A DNA stretch of 64,000 nucleotides, from assembly GCF_000204055.1 (NCBI RefSeq), contig NW_006768793.1, forward strand, positions 977,067-1,041,066, given 5' to 3'. Positions 24,326 to 36,016 of the stretch are shown here, piece by piece. The notes under the pieces are model-generated. The model did not search any database. It saw only the letters and a list, made by a program, of their open reading frames with translations, and was not told the DNA's origin. This DNA comes from Melampsora larici-populina 98AG31 (Eukaryota > Basidiomycota > Pucciniomycetes > Pucciniales > Melampsoraceae). Both the position numbers and the translations under genes were made by a program. Numbering within the stretch: position 1 is the first letter of the stretch; each line of letters starts with the position of its first letter.

Positions 24326-27045
24326 TCAAGCTGTGGGCGCGTGTTTTGAAAAGTCAGGCGCACCTGTGCGCCTGTTTTCACCAAAAAAATTTGCCTCGCA
24401 CCCGTGTGCGGCGGTGCTACGCACCCTTGTCTCGATTCGCTTTGTTTTAGATAAAAGCAGCGGAAAACATATATTTCATCATATAAATCTTTTACATTTA
24501 TATGGAGAAAACTTTGATTAGACAGGATAAGTTGAAATGTTGTAGGAAATCATTTGAAGAGATCATCGGCACTCCAGGCCACTCCAGGACTGTCTGGAAC
24601 ATCCATAACATGCGACTCTTGAGCCAGACTAGATGAACAACTTTTCTCAAATACTCGGAAATCAAAGATAGAAGTGATGAATCCAGTTTCGTCTACATAA
24701 AGACTGGGATCGATAGGGTCCAGATGAGCGAATACACCTTCTTCAAAATATTCCAATTCTTCGGCCAGGCCCAATTCTTGCTCAGCGAGAGCTTCTTCAG
24801 TATCGAGATCGCTTTTCAAAGCTTGTTTTTTGTTCTGAGAGGTGTATCTTTTGTTAGGATCCTGTGATAAGAGATGCATCCGGACCTGTGAAGACATTTT
24901 TAGAGTGTTGGTCTTCATGCTACTACGGCGCTTCGTTTTCGTGGCCCCCATATCCGAAAAAAGACTTTCAACACCAGCTGCATGTGGAACTACTTGGAGA
25001 ACAGAAATCGCGAGTCTCTTGAGAGGGCTTTGATTGGCTGAAACCGGTAGACTGAGCCAATAAGTAAGGGGCTGAGAGCCTAGATCGACTCAAGCAAATG
25101 TCAGATGAGTCATGTAGGTATAGAGGTCTCAAGAAACTATAAAGGGACTTACTATTAGTGTCCGACTGAAATGGCGACTGAGAGTTATAGAACCTAATAA
25201 CTTCATCCTTTATTGTGTAACCTTCCCTTGCAGAGAATCCCCATCGATTAGCAAGGTTACATATCATCCAATTCATCTTGCAAAGGTCAAACCGGCGAGA
25301 TACAGCAGTAGTCCGAAACGAGGGATTCAAAAAGAAGGCTATAAAGTAGATGTCTTCATTGAAGACTTTGCTTCGCAGGTGTAGGACACTTTCGGAATAT
25401 CTTTTGAATGGAAGATATCGACTGTAGACGTCGATCTTTGATAGAGCACAATAGACGTGCAGAACTTCTTTCCAGATGTCGGCAAGAGTTGTGTTGGCAT
25501 GTTCCAATCGACCGATGGCATCAACCACTGATCTTAAAACAATTATGAGAGCTTGGTTTCCCGTGAAATGGTCGCGATCAGAGATTATTGATTGGACATT
25601 TGCATTGATTTTGGGTGAATCAAACAAAGGGTCATCATCGGCTTTGATTGCTTTCTTGAACCCACCCTCATGTTCGGATACACTGATGCAGACTTTTGCC
25701 ATCCAATACCAGCGAGTCTCGCATGCAGTCATGAGACCATGTCCAATTTTGTTTTCTTTTCGCCAATCTTCAAGGAAGTCGGACCAAAAATGTGATTTTG
25801 TAAAGAAATTGACCAAGTTTTTGTTTGCTGAGACGACGTCGGTCATTGTTGGATGTGACAGTATATCTTTGGCAATAAGGTTGAATACGTGTAAACAACA
25901 ATTGATTCCAATGACATGTGGATGCTGTAATGTGATGTTTTTCTAAAGAAGACAATCAGTACCTATCTAAAAAAACACAGATACAAGACTTACTCGTAAG
26001 GAAATCATTGGACTAGGCGAGTCTGTGACCACAGCACAAACTTGGGACCAATCAAGGGCCTTCTTTTCAAGTACTTTGTCCAATGCGGCATGAGTGTTTG
26101 CTGATGTGTGTCGTTTATGATGAAGATCAAGAACATCAATGAATTCCTTGATCTCAGTACCTTTGAGAACTAAGGTAGCGTAGATACTTGACTTGGAACA
26201 ATCAGTCCAGCCATCGAGAGAGATTGTAAGAAACTTTGTGTCTTCTAAGAGCTCACTAACACGGAGCTCGTTTTTGGCGTGTAAAATAGGAAGAGTAGAA
26301 TCACACATTGAGTAACGGGTGGGGACTGTGTAAGGGGTTCGGGAAAGAGTTTGTTGGTATTTGATGAAAAAACGGTTTTGAAGAAATGAAAACGGAATGT
26401 GTCCAGAGATTATGGCTTTGAGTAACAGCTCGTGAAGTTTCTCGGTGGTTGATTTTGACATTGGCGTGAAGTGATGAAGCGTGCCTTGATTGTCGTTCTT
26501 TTTTTTTTTTGAGGCAATGTTTACAACCAAACATTCATCATCAATTGACCGTTTTGAAGTATGAGTTTGGCTGTGATCCTCTGGAGATGAGTCTGAATGC
26601 TGTGTGTCGTGCTTGTCAACAACTTGCTGAAGGTAACTTGATTTCTGTTGAGCAGTCATCTTTGGACAAGAATCTTTTACGTGAGCAAATAATTTGTGGG
26701 GTTTTCCATTGTACCATTCTTCCTTGCAGTATGTGCACTTTGCCTCTCGTCGCTTGCTCTTATCGTCTCGGAGTGCTGTTGTAAGAAAACCTTGCCATCG
26801 AGGCCCTTGTTTGGAGTTGGGCAGAATCCACTTGGAGCTGTTTGGACCGGACATTGAAGTATGTGAGAGGGAGCTGAAGAAAAAAATTCTGCCTGTTGTC
26901 ACTGGGCAGCCTCAAGATCCCTTGCAGCTCAGCCCTGTCGCACCCCTCGCCCCCCCCCTTTTTTAGCTTCTCAGGTGCGAGAGGTGCGTCGCAGGGTGCG
27001 CCCGCACCCCTGTGCGGCGCACTCACCCTGGCGCCCACAGCTTGA
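24326..27045 (-). mobile_element. Intact-looking hAT DNA transposon, 2,720 bp (hAT-2)
   Basis: The perfect 15-bp TIR TCAAGCTGTGGGCGC is at 24326-24340, with its reverse complement at 27031-27045 and the exact 8-bp duplication ACCGGGAT outside. Subterminal regions carry GTGCGC, GCGCAC and GGTGCG words (24355-24425, 26935-27030). One transposase gene on the minus strand has all frames open. It sits inside the right arm of another TIR element, so it arrived later. Full TIRs, exact TSD and open frame indicate a recent, possibly active copy. Confidence 0.93.
24550..26854 (-). CDS. hAT transposase with BED zinc finger, about 726 aa
   Basis: Minus-strand exons: 26854-25994, 25942-25153, 25079-24550, all GT-AG with matching phases and no internal stop. 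An N-terminal BED-like finger reads CTYCKEEWYN...HVKDSC (residues about 40-65). The RNase-H-like core begins LTISLDGWTDCSKSSIYATL, followed by VCAVVTDSPSPMISLR. The middle has CETRWYWMAKVC, the typical hAT helical region. The C-terminal dimerization block is LPVSANQSPLKRLAISVLQV then PHAAGVESLFSDMGATKTKR. An upstream in-frame ATG at 26902 would add 16 residues, but 26854 starts the usual short lead into the finger. It should catalyse excision and integration of the surrounding element. Confidence 0.92.
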
Positions 27046-27053
27046 ACCGGGAT
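27046..27053. repeat. TSD ACCGGGAT of hAT-2, right copy
   Basis: Identical to 24318-24325. Confidence 0.92.
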
Positions 27054-27055
27054 CC

Positions 27056-27063
27056 TTGATAAA
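27056..27063. repeat. TSD TTGATAAA of the outer TIR element, right copy
   Basis: Identical to 23513-23520. Confidence 0.9.
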
Positions 27064-27066
27064 AAC

Positions 27067-27074
27067 CAAACCAT
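27067..27074. repeat. TSD CAAACCAT of the adjacent MITE, left copy
   Basis: Octamer directly left of the TIR at 27075, repeated exactly at 27636-27643. Confidence 0.9.
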
Positions 27075-27635
27075 TCAGCCCGAGCCCCGTTAGCTACCCG
27101 TCGAGTAGTGGCTCGCCCAGCCCCCGAACCGCGGGGTAGAGAGACCTCCCAAGCCCGTTCGGGGGTCCCCGAACGAGTTTTTTTTGAAAAATTGTCTGCC
27201 CAAACCCCGACCGGGTTCCCCGCCGGGGACTCGTTGGCTGGACCAAAAAGGGTCCCTCACCCAGGTTTGAACACCGGACCGGGTCATTTATCGATATTGA
27301 TGCCAAATAGGTCGAAAAAAAGTGTCCACTTGATGTTTAAATTACACTCAGGGCCTCACATCACAGCCATGGCAGTGCTGGCAAGGTTCCCATGTGCTTG
27401 GTAGGGCCTCCCCTGAGAATGGACTAGGTAGTTTTTACCTGTGATGGAGTGTTTTAACTACTTTTTTTACTCGTCGGGTACCCGGCGGATAGTATTTTTT
27501 TCGATTTCTACGCCCGACACCCGACTCGCGGGGATCCCCGATCATCGGGGGTTCTAGAACCTCCGCCCAAATCCCGGACCTATCGGGGACCCCGTCGGGT
27601 CCCCGATTGGGGGGCTGGTCCGGGGCTCAGGCTGA
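27075..27635. mobile_element. hAT-type MITE, 561 bp
   Basis: TIRs of 15 bp with one mismatch (TCAGCCCGAGCCCCG at 27075; TCAGCCTGAGCCCCG as reverse complement ending at 27635), flanked by the exact octamer CAAACCAT. Both ends are GC-rich with repeated CGGGG, CCCCGA and GTCGGG words; the centre is AT-richer. No transposase frame. It lies 19 bp right of the outer nested element. Confidence 0.88.
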
Positions 27636-27643
27636 CAAACCAT
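27636..27643. repeat. TSD CAAACCAT of the adjacent MITE, right copy
   Basis: Identical to 27067-27074. Confidence 0.9.
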
Positions 27644-29264
27644 CTCAGGATATTCTGCTTAAAAAGTTACAGTGTCGTATAAAACTTGACCGAATTTTTA
27701 AAAACCCGTATAAAAGATTTAAACTTGAAACCCCTTATTGCAGTTTTCAAAATGGGTGTAAATTTAATCCTGAGGCAACAATCTCCAAGGCACATTTAAA
27801 GTTGTAGACAGTATCAGGAAGGTGTTCATGGATCCTTGCACTCCCTCTATATGTAGAATCTGGTGAGGTTTACTTTGAGAGAGTGACTTTAAGAAGCTTG
27901 GGTATCATGGTCATCAAAGCTCTCATCTACATACTTCACCACTGCGTACCACATGCATTTGCTTTGCCCAACAGTGAAGTCCTTCAACATAGAAAATGCA
28001 CTTGCTCATGAGTTCTCACAAGCTAACAAGTGGAATTGCATCATAAACCATACATAGGTTCTCTTGTCAACTTATGGATAGAGGGTATCAATTGAGCAAA
28101 CACTTACAGAATCATATTATATTTCTCTGATTGGTGAATGTTAGTATATATGTCATGGTACACAGTATTTGGGAAAGGTTAAGAAACAGGTTCAGCAAGG
28201 GTTTGCTCAAGTCGATAGGAGTAATTGGTATCACAAAATTGGCATGACAAAACCCATCCCACAAATCCTACCCTACCCCTAGGCACATGAAGCAAACAGT
28301 GGAAAGGTAGAAAATTGTGATCTTTTAAGATTTCATGTTTTTTTTAAAAAATATGAAAGATGTAAGAACTTGGTATCCTACACCTCAAGCTGACCAGTGG
28401 AATCTTATCACAAGACATACATGGTTTCTAAGAGTTTGAATTGAGGAAACACTTTTAGAATTTGAATGTATAATTACAATTGTTGAATGTTGGTGTATGT
28501 GTTATGGTGCACAGTTATTGTGAAAGATCAAGAGACAGCTTCAGAGACTGTTTTCCAAGAACAAATGGAGTAATTTACATTTCATTTGCAGCTGAGAACT
28601 CCTACACTGTGGAGTGAAGGCTAAGCCACACAAAACACCACAAGGGTGGTTTGGATGAATCTATCATAAGTGGCTGAACCTGCCCTCAACCTTGGAAATT
28701 GCAGTCTCAAAGAATCCAGTCAACTCCAATCAGTTTTGGCTTTGTGTCCAAGGAGTCAACTGAACTCTTTCACAAGATTTAAAGGCTGTATGCATCCCAA
28801 ATTTGCCATGCAGTGATTGGTGAGTGATAAACTCAATTTGCCCAGCAGGGGCTTAGATCTTTTGCCCATTTTTACAGCAAGCAGATCAATTCAACCAGCA
28901 GACACAAGCTTTGGTACCACCTACAATACTTGCTTCCAGATTTGGTAAATAATTGAATACCTGTTTCCTTGTATCTTGAGCATCTGTTTCAGATTATTTA
29001 ATTGTTTTGTAACAATTCTGGGTCAAACATGTGGAAGTGAATTCAAGACATGTGACTTGTAATGATATGGTGCTTTGACTACTTCACAGCTCTTCTTTGA
29101 GGGAGGCTCAAATCTCTCAACACAAATCGCAAGAGACATCAGTAGATTACATAGTTAGCACAAAATTTCCACATCTCAGAATCTTACCCTACATCCAACA
29201 TACTCATTCAACTTTGTTTTTTCAACTTACCACCTGCTCCAAAGCAGATTTCAAGATTTTGAAC
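27644..29264. repeat. Gene-free spacer with an old tandem duplication (about 28030-28230 and 28393-28575)
   Basis: Two diverged copies share an order of matching words: GTGGAAT, CATACAT, GGTT, TTGAATG/GTGAATGTT, TATGT, CATGGT/TATGGT, CACAGT, GAGTAATT. They lie directly upstream of the secreted-protein gene at 29265. No coding frame is supported here. Confidence 0.55.
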
Positions 29265-31138
29265 ATGATGATGCAGCCTCAGGGCTCAATAAAGAAACTG
29301 ATAGCCACATATACTCTTGTTGCACTGGTTCCATGGTTTCTATTGTTTACCATGACCTCTGGCATGCCAAACTTCAACTTGGAAGAATCCAAAGAATTTG
29401 ATTATCTTGATTCCGAGACCTACTTTGAATCAGAAGCAATCAAAGATTTCTTTGACTTGGGAGAGTCAGAAGCTTTGTCTGGAATAGGTGAGTATCTACC
29501 TGTTGAATAACCATATGGGTATGTTTGGGGGGAATTAATGAAATTTTTCCTGGTTTTGCACTTCTGTCCATACACTCAGATTATCATAAAGTGTGGTATG
29601 GACCTCGTAAGCCAAGAGAACTACAAGCAAGAGATTATCTTGTAGAATATCTGAAGAGGCCACTGAAGGACAGGAAGAATTCTGATCCCTTCTTCACCTG
29701 CCCTCCTCATCTTGATGATCGTAAGCCATAGTTTAATTAGAAAAAACACCCACATAGCAGACAAAAACTGATCAAACCACAACACAGGATCACCTGGTGT
29801 AGATTCCCTCCAGCTGATGAACGAAATGTTGCAATCAGATAAGCACTATTGGCCTCAATACATCCTTGATATACTCAACACCAAACCATCAGAGAAGATC
29901 AAAAATTTTTGGGCCTTCATCTTTGCAATTGCAGATTTTATGCCAACACCATGTCTTCAGATCACTTTTTTTGCTGTGTTAAAGGAGCAAAAGAACATTC
30001 CATCAGGATTTGATGATAAAATTAAGATGAATGGTATATTTGAACATGTATTATACAGATATGCAAAGAGAATGAAAGAGCATGTTGTCCTACTTGGAAG
30101 AAGAGTGTATGTCTTCACAAGCTATGAATACAAACTTCACCTTTTAAGTATCATTCTGATTGTTCATTTCTACTAGGGTTTACATCAAGAAAGAAGAAGC
30201 AATAGATATCTTCACAAGAGACAAGCAAGAAAAGCTGGGGGAATATGCAATCAACTTTGAGAAAAAGTGGTCTCCTGATGAAGAGGTGGTTTTGTATAAA
30301 AACTGGGCTTCACGTGAGTCATTATGTTTTCACTTCATATGTATAATTGAACTTACATACATCAAATTCCCATGACAGACATGCTTGTATACATACAAGT
30401 GAAAGGTCCCATAAAGGCACTACTTGAGACCCAAGCAATCCAGGCCAGTCTGATAACATCATATAATAGAGATGATAGAGCACAATGTCTTGTAAATTGG
30501 GAGGGTGAACGTTTTCAAGCTCTTGCAAAGGAAGCAGTTGATATTATCCAGTCTTCAAGCAAACAGTGGGTCCAAATTTCAAATCTCCTTGAATCATCCA
30601 AAATAGAAGGCTGATCAGGATGTGTTTATGTTGGGTTCCCAGCTCATTGAACAAATTTGAGATGTACCAATCAGAATATAGCTATGGTATCTCTTCTTAT
30701 TGGGCTTATGAGGTTGAAGATATTAGGAAAGTTTTAGGATTCTGGTCAACCTGTGAGTAATGGTTTCTTTGAAACTCTCAATTGTCCAAGTTAAAATTCT
30801 CATCCTTAAATTACCAAAAAACAGATATGCCCTTTCACTTTGATATTCAGTTCCACCCAGGTTCATGGAAACCCTATAGTTTTCTTGCATTTTTGATTAT
30901 GGATAAAACCAAAGATAATGACTTGGAAAAGCTCATGAAGAGATTTTTACCAATCACAGCTACTTGTGAACCCTCTACTGTTCTTGTAGCTTTTCTTGAA
31001 TTTCTTGAACACAATTCTGAATCTCAAAGGCTCAGAACAAAGGCAAGAGATGCTCTAAAAATTATTGAAAGTGAACATCAGCAAGAGAAGGTAGACTCTG
31101 AGGAGGTATTTAAAAAGAAGGCCAAAATGGAGGTTTAG
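29265..31138 (+). CDS. Candidate secreted protein of unknown function, 7 exons, about 476 aa
   Basis: Model: 29265-29487, 29580-29720, 29788-30106, 30177-30313, 30379-30565, 30643-30752, 30825-31138. Phases close through all seven exons. The N-terminus has a short basic stretch and a hydrophobic core (LIATYTLVALVPWFLLFTM), which reads as a secretion signal. The mature part is acidic at first, then charged and helical, with KVWYGPRKPRELQARDYLVE and a C-terminal block FDIQFHPGSWKPYSFLAFLI. No known domain is recognized. It looks lineage-specific, and in a rust it would be an effector candidate only by context. Least certain: the donor at 30566, since without it the frame stops at TGA 30612. The start could be any of three consecutive ATGs. 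Confidence 0.65.
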
Positions 31139-32095
31139 GTGGTTGATCTAGTTTCAAGTCATCTCTACAATTTCATTTTATTGAGGACTAGAATTGTCTT
31201 GAGATTTTTATTGCAAAGGTTTGGCACAAGGGTTCCTAAAGATAATAAGTAGGAAGCTGGAGCTTGTGTGGTTCATGTTGTCAGATTCCTGTCTATTTTA
31301 CAGATGCAGTTCCCTTTCTTGCTAGTCGAAACTACAACATCAGTATGGTTAAAAGATTTCTATGATTCAATTTCTGGTCTTTGTTTTTCTTTCTGATCTA
31401 TATATTGTAGGGTTGCTGTGATATGTTTGAGTTTCTTTCTAGCTTGTTTTAGATGCTTCATACATACCTCATTCCTTTCAACTCCTTGTAGCTTTTCTGA
31501 AATCATGTGCCCTTTCCTCCCTGGTTTCTCCTACCTTGAAGATTCAGACTGCCATGTGTTCTTTGGCTCCAGTTTTCCATTATAATTCTATTGCACAATC
31601 CTCAGGAACCTTGTTCAAGACAAGCATGTGAGTCAAAACAAATGTGAAGGTAGGTTTGAAGAGACAAATTTAAATTGGTCTTCCAAGCAAAACTGATTAA
31701 AAAGTAAAAAGCAGACCTCTTTTATTCTAACTTGAGCTTTCTTGGGTCAAGAATTTCTTTTGATACCCACCACTATAGTTTTATATCTTTATTCACACAA
31801 GCCTTGACTTACAAATTGTTAAAGCAGAATCCCCTATTTGGGATTTAGTCTCAACATCACAATAAAGAACTAGGATGATGGCTGATTTGATCAAAAGATT
31901 AACATTTGTGATTGCATAAAGTCTACCATGATCTTGAATTTATTAGAAAAAAATGGAAAGTAGATTTGTTTGCAAAAAAAGATATTAAACAACAAAAAAA
32001 GAAGAAGAAAAGAATTCCAAATATGATATATGAGTGGTATAAACCAATTGAAAGATCAATTGATGTGATGAAAGATGGTTTATTATGAAAAATTC
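31139..32095. other. Intergenic, no supported gene
   Basis: AT-rich spacer between convergent genes, nothing recognizable. Confidence 0.5.
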
Positions 32096-33305
32096 TTAAA
32101 ATGATTTCTTTTGATTTAAGACGATTTCATTTAATAAGTTTTCCATGATTGATACATTCTTTAAATCGATTTGATTAAACCTTTTACGTTTTTGAATCAT
32201 TTTAAACTCATTCCTTTGATCATCAAGTTCCAATCCATTTAAATCAGTTCTTCGTGAATCGAATTCAGATTTCACGATTCTTTCGGCATTCATTTCATCT
32301 TTAATCATCAATTCTATGATCCGTTTAATCAAACTTTGAATTTCATCATTAATTTCTAAACCTAAAGTTTTCATATCGATTAATAATTCTTTAATTTCAA
32401 ACAAATCATAAGTTTCATTCGAATGAAGTTTTAAAATCTCTTCATAAATTTCGGAACTTAATCCTAAATATTTGATCATCGGATTCGAATGATTTCGAAT
32501 ATAATTAAATAAATATAAAGATAGGTTCGGTTGATAAAACGTTTGATAAAACGTTTGGATTAAGTGTAGTAAGATTTTAGATGAGATTGGACTTAGACAA
32601 ATCGGTTTTTGGTTGGAAATCTCTTTAGAAAATTCAATGTATTCTTTTAAATTCACTTCACTTAAACTTTCGTCTGTTTGAGTCATCGATTTCGAAGATT
32701 TATCTTTCGGATTAGATTGATGATTCTGATGATCCATGAAATGTTTTTCTACCCATTCTAATAATGCATGATCAGTTTCGATTTGATTAATAAGATGAAT
32801 CTTTTCATCTATGATTTCTTTCATCATATCTTCTAACTGAATATCTTCTAATGATTTAAAATTCGTTCTTTTTCTATTTAATGTACTTTTGGTTTGAAGT
32901 TTTAAGATAGTTTGATATTCTGATCCATTAAAGAAATCAAATTCATTACGATCTTCTTGATCTGTTGATTCGCTCAGATTGGTTTCTTCTTGATTCAGTT
33001 CGTGCTTAGGAATCGATAGGTCTTGTAATAAATCCAATGCTATCATTCTTTCCCTATGGTTCATTTTGACTCTTTCTGCTTGAGTTCGTTGCATTGAATT
33101 CATTGGTTTTAATGGCTTGATCACTTGAGTATCATCTTCAGGTATTTGAGTTCGACTTGATGATCCTATTGAATCGTTGTTTGGTTTGGATGTGTTCCAT
33201 TGGTTCAGATAATTTGGAATCCCTGCTCTTTCTCTCAAACGTGGTTTAAACTTGATGGAATTTTTTGAGTTCGATTCTATTCCTACGAGTTCATTTAAAT
33301 AGAAC
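32096..33305 (-). CDS. Mtf2-like mitochondrial RNA-processing protein, 5' end unresolved
   Basis: One long minus-strand exon, 33305-32096, with an intron acceptor just upstream (AG at 33307-33306) and about 402 codons to the stop. The C-terminal third matches the pattern of fungal Mtf2-type C-terminal domains: LSLYLFNYIRNHSNPMIKYL, GLSSEIYEEILKLH, then LFEIKELLIDMKTLGLEIND. S. cerevisiae Mtf2 acts in mitochondrial mRNA processing and translation. The middle is charged and probably disordered. No ATG upstream joins the exon cleanly: an ATG exon near 33506 that would give a basic leader has an in-frame TAA before its donor. The start therefore lies further upstream or an exon is missed. Confidence 0.65.
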
Positions 33306-34025
33306 CTAAAGAAAGGTTTGGAAAGTTTGTTTCATTTCATTTCCTTTTCATTTTTGTTAGTTAGATTCTCTTTTTCAAGTTTTTCAATTTACAAATGATA
33401 AACTAACTTACGATGTTGTTGAGAATTGGAATGTTTTGAGTTTTAAAGTGTTGAAGTGTTTAATGTTTTGATATTTCTTCTCAATTGTCTTAATTCTAAT
33501 TTCATTTCACTCTTGAGTTGAAAATGAATTTCTTGAAGCCCGAGTTATGAATTTTTGCAAAAATTGAAACCCAAAGCACAACTTCAATCGGGTTTATCCG
33601 CCTCGAGCCCTGAGCTCTCACTCGTGACTCGGTACTTTTACTGATACCTAAGTCTTAAGTACATAAGCGCTTACTTATCTGATTGTCTTCATCTTCACTC
33701 TCTTGACTGTCAATCCTTTATTTTATCCGATTTCTTTGATTCACGCTTCGTCAACTCTATTTGCATATTTATTCTTTACAAGCAATGACTCTCACTAAGG
33801 TTTTTAAACATCAGGATCAAGAGTCTAATTTATGTAGTTTCTTATTTTGTTTTCCATATGTAAGTTTCATCAAATGACATGAATCAATTCACTTTTTTGA
33901 CAAGCACCTAATGTTCTGATGAATCTAGTCTATAAAAATCCAAAAGGGTTTCCATAAAAATTCGAAAGAAATTCAACATCTCAGGTATAACCCAACATTG
34001 ATATAATATTCATCTTTTTTCATGA
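33306..34025. other. Spacer between Mtf2-like gene and UTP18
   Basis: Probably holds the first exon or promoter of the Mtf2-like gene (33400-33510) and the UTP18 3' end. No other gene is visible. Confidence 0.45.
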
Positions 34026-36016
34026 TCATTTCATTTTCGTAGTACGTTTAGACCACCAACCCAAAGAGTACAAAAGTACCGTGCCCTTTGTATTCGAGAT
34101 CGCCATCATATCACTTTTACTACTAAAACTAACATCTGATACATGTCCTAGAGGAGTACCAGAAGTAGGCCAATTAGAAAAAACAGTAGCACTCGGTAAA
34201 TGTACCTAAACAAAAACAAAAATCAATCAGAAAATTTAATAAAGATTTGAAGGATAAAGATTCATCACATACCAATTTAAGTTGATCTTTTTTAGAATCA
34301 CTAGCAATAGCTAAAATCTGACCATCTGAATTAAATTTCATCGTACTAACCGAAGTGGTTAGATTCTCAATCGTCTTCAATGGTTTTCTTTCGATTCCAA
34401 ACAATCTATCTTCTTCATTTTCATCATTACACCAATCTTGATCATCATAAAGATTCACAATCCCAGTTTGACTTCCAATAGCAGTATAAGATCGACCTGT
34501 ACTTTTACCACAATCTTTATCAGTGGTGGTTATCAATGTAGGATTAAATCCACCATGATCCATCCAAGTACTCATTAATTTTCTCATCCTCATATCCCAA
34601 ACTGATACTTCTGCATTATGACTAACGGTCAAAAGTTGAGTTCCGTTTCGATTCCAAGATAAACTTTTGATTGGATTATTTGATTTTAATGTACCAATCA
34701 CTTGAGATGAACCGATATTATTTGACCAATCTACTAATTGAATCAAACCTCTTAATCCAAGAAAGGCAACGATTTGACCTTGAGGTGAAAATGAGAATCG
34801 ACTTAAAGAGGTACCTTTGATTGATTGTGATAAAGCTGATTTGGTAAATAAGTTTTCAGGTGATTTAATACATTGACATGATCCTAAATCAAATGTATAA
34901 AAATATGGTCGATTTCCAGTCATGAGAAGTGTTGAAGAAGTTTGAGTTGAAGGACAAAATTCAGCTGTAGTGATAGGTAAATCAGGTGTATGAACATGAT
35001 GTAATACAGGATTATGTTTTCCATCGATTTTAAAAAATGATAATTTGTGTGATTTAGGTGAAGCCGTAAAAAGGATAGGTGATGTTGGATGAAATTGAAT
35101 AGCAGAAATAGGTGATTTCGTAGTCGATGTAACAGCTTGATTTGCATCTCTTAATCGTTCAACCTGAAGTTCACCTTTAGGTAATGTAGCACCTGGTCGA
35201 TAAGTTGGTTTAACCTTTAAGATCTTTCCAGTCGTTCTAAGAGCTTGTTCGATTCCACCATCGTCTTTTTCTTCATCAGATTGATCTGATTCGACTTGAG
35301 CATTATCACCTGCCTTACGCTTCAAGTTTTTACGGTCCTTTAGCCAAGTTGGTGTAGGGTTCATCCTTTCGAATTGTTCTCGAAGTCGAAGTTCGTATTC
35401 TTCTCCATCAATAGTTCCTTCAGCTCTACCCCCGGCTACATCATCTAAATCATCTACTTTTCGTAACTTTTTAAGACGACTTGGTCCATTGGTCAAAGAA
35501 ACCGAGACTTGAGCAATAGATTTATCTTGCCATAGTGGTTCTCTGGTACTCTGTGTAGGTTTTGCTTTAGGTTGTGCTGTTGGTAAAGTAACCTCGGATG
35601 GTCCGAGTGACGAGATTTGATTTGTACCATCATCGATCATAAATAACTGAAAATAAAGAAATTCAATTCATCAGACTCAAAATTTATCAAATGAGAAAAG
35701 TGATAGGATATACCTCTTCATCTTTGACACCCTCCAATTCACCATCAGCTCCATTTATCTGATTTTCACCCTCGATTTCTTCTTGATCTTGTGGATCATT
35801 CCAAGTGACTTGTTTTTGTTTACCTTTAGTAGAAGCAGCTTGACCAAAGACAGCTTCTTCTAATTCGATTTCTTCATTTGTTAATGGTTTCAAACTTGAA
35901 TCTGAGATAGTTTGATTTGAAGTGGTAGATATCATTTGATGATCTGATGCTACCTTTGATCTTTTTTGATTTCGTTTGTTGACCATTGTGATTGGTTGGT
36001 TTTCTTGTCTTTTCAA
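34026..36016 (-). CDS. UTP18: U3 snoRNP protein Utp18 (WD40), about 618 aa
   Basis: Minus-strand exons: 36016-35714, 35646-34273, 34205-34026, with TGA at 34026. Utp18 belongs to the SSU processome that matures 18S rRNA in the nucleolus. The acidic/basic N-terminus contains the family motif EEIELEEAVFGQ. The central block has LREQFERMNPTPTWLKDR, typical of Utp18. The WD40 repeats begin at ISAIQFHPTSPILFTASPKS and include SLSRFSFSPQGQIVAFLG, IKSLSWNRNGTQLLTVSHNA with VSVWDMRMRKL, and VSTMKFNSDGQILAIASDS. The last exon ends TVLLYSL...WWSK. Length fits yeast Utp18 (594 aa). A second in-frame ATG at 35986 is possible. Confidence 0.93.

Larger units (their letters stand above)
23521..27055. mobile_element. 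Non-autonomous TIR element with about 135-bp TIRs, interrupted by a hAT insertion
   Basis: The left TIR runs 23521 to about 23652, starting GGATCCCGGTATCCCC. Its reverse complement lies at about 24184-24325 and resumes at 27046-27055 after the inserted hAT. The right arm has about 18 extra bases (a repeated GGGGTGGTGGGG block). The exact octamer TTGATAAA flanks both ends (23513-23520, 27056-27063). Without the hAT, the element is about 0.8 kb with no transposase. An 8-bp TSD fits hAT-type mobilization. The long, nearly identical arms make it foldback-like. Confidence 0.85.

Noticed and set aside
27108..27404. 98-codon frame in the 561-bp MITE
   Set aside because: It lies across the GC-rich end of the MITE and its right flank features; no domain, and the opposite strand is equally open.
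32096..33238. Start of the Mtf2-like protein at 33238
   Set aside because: That position is a TTG; the frame stays open upstream to the acceptor at 33306, so it is not the true start.
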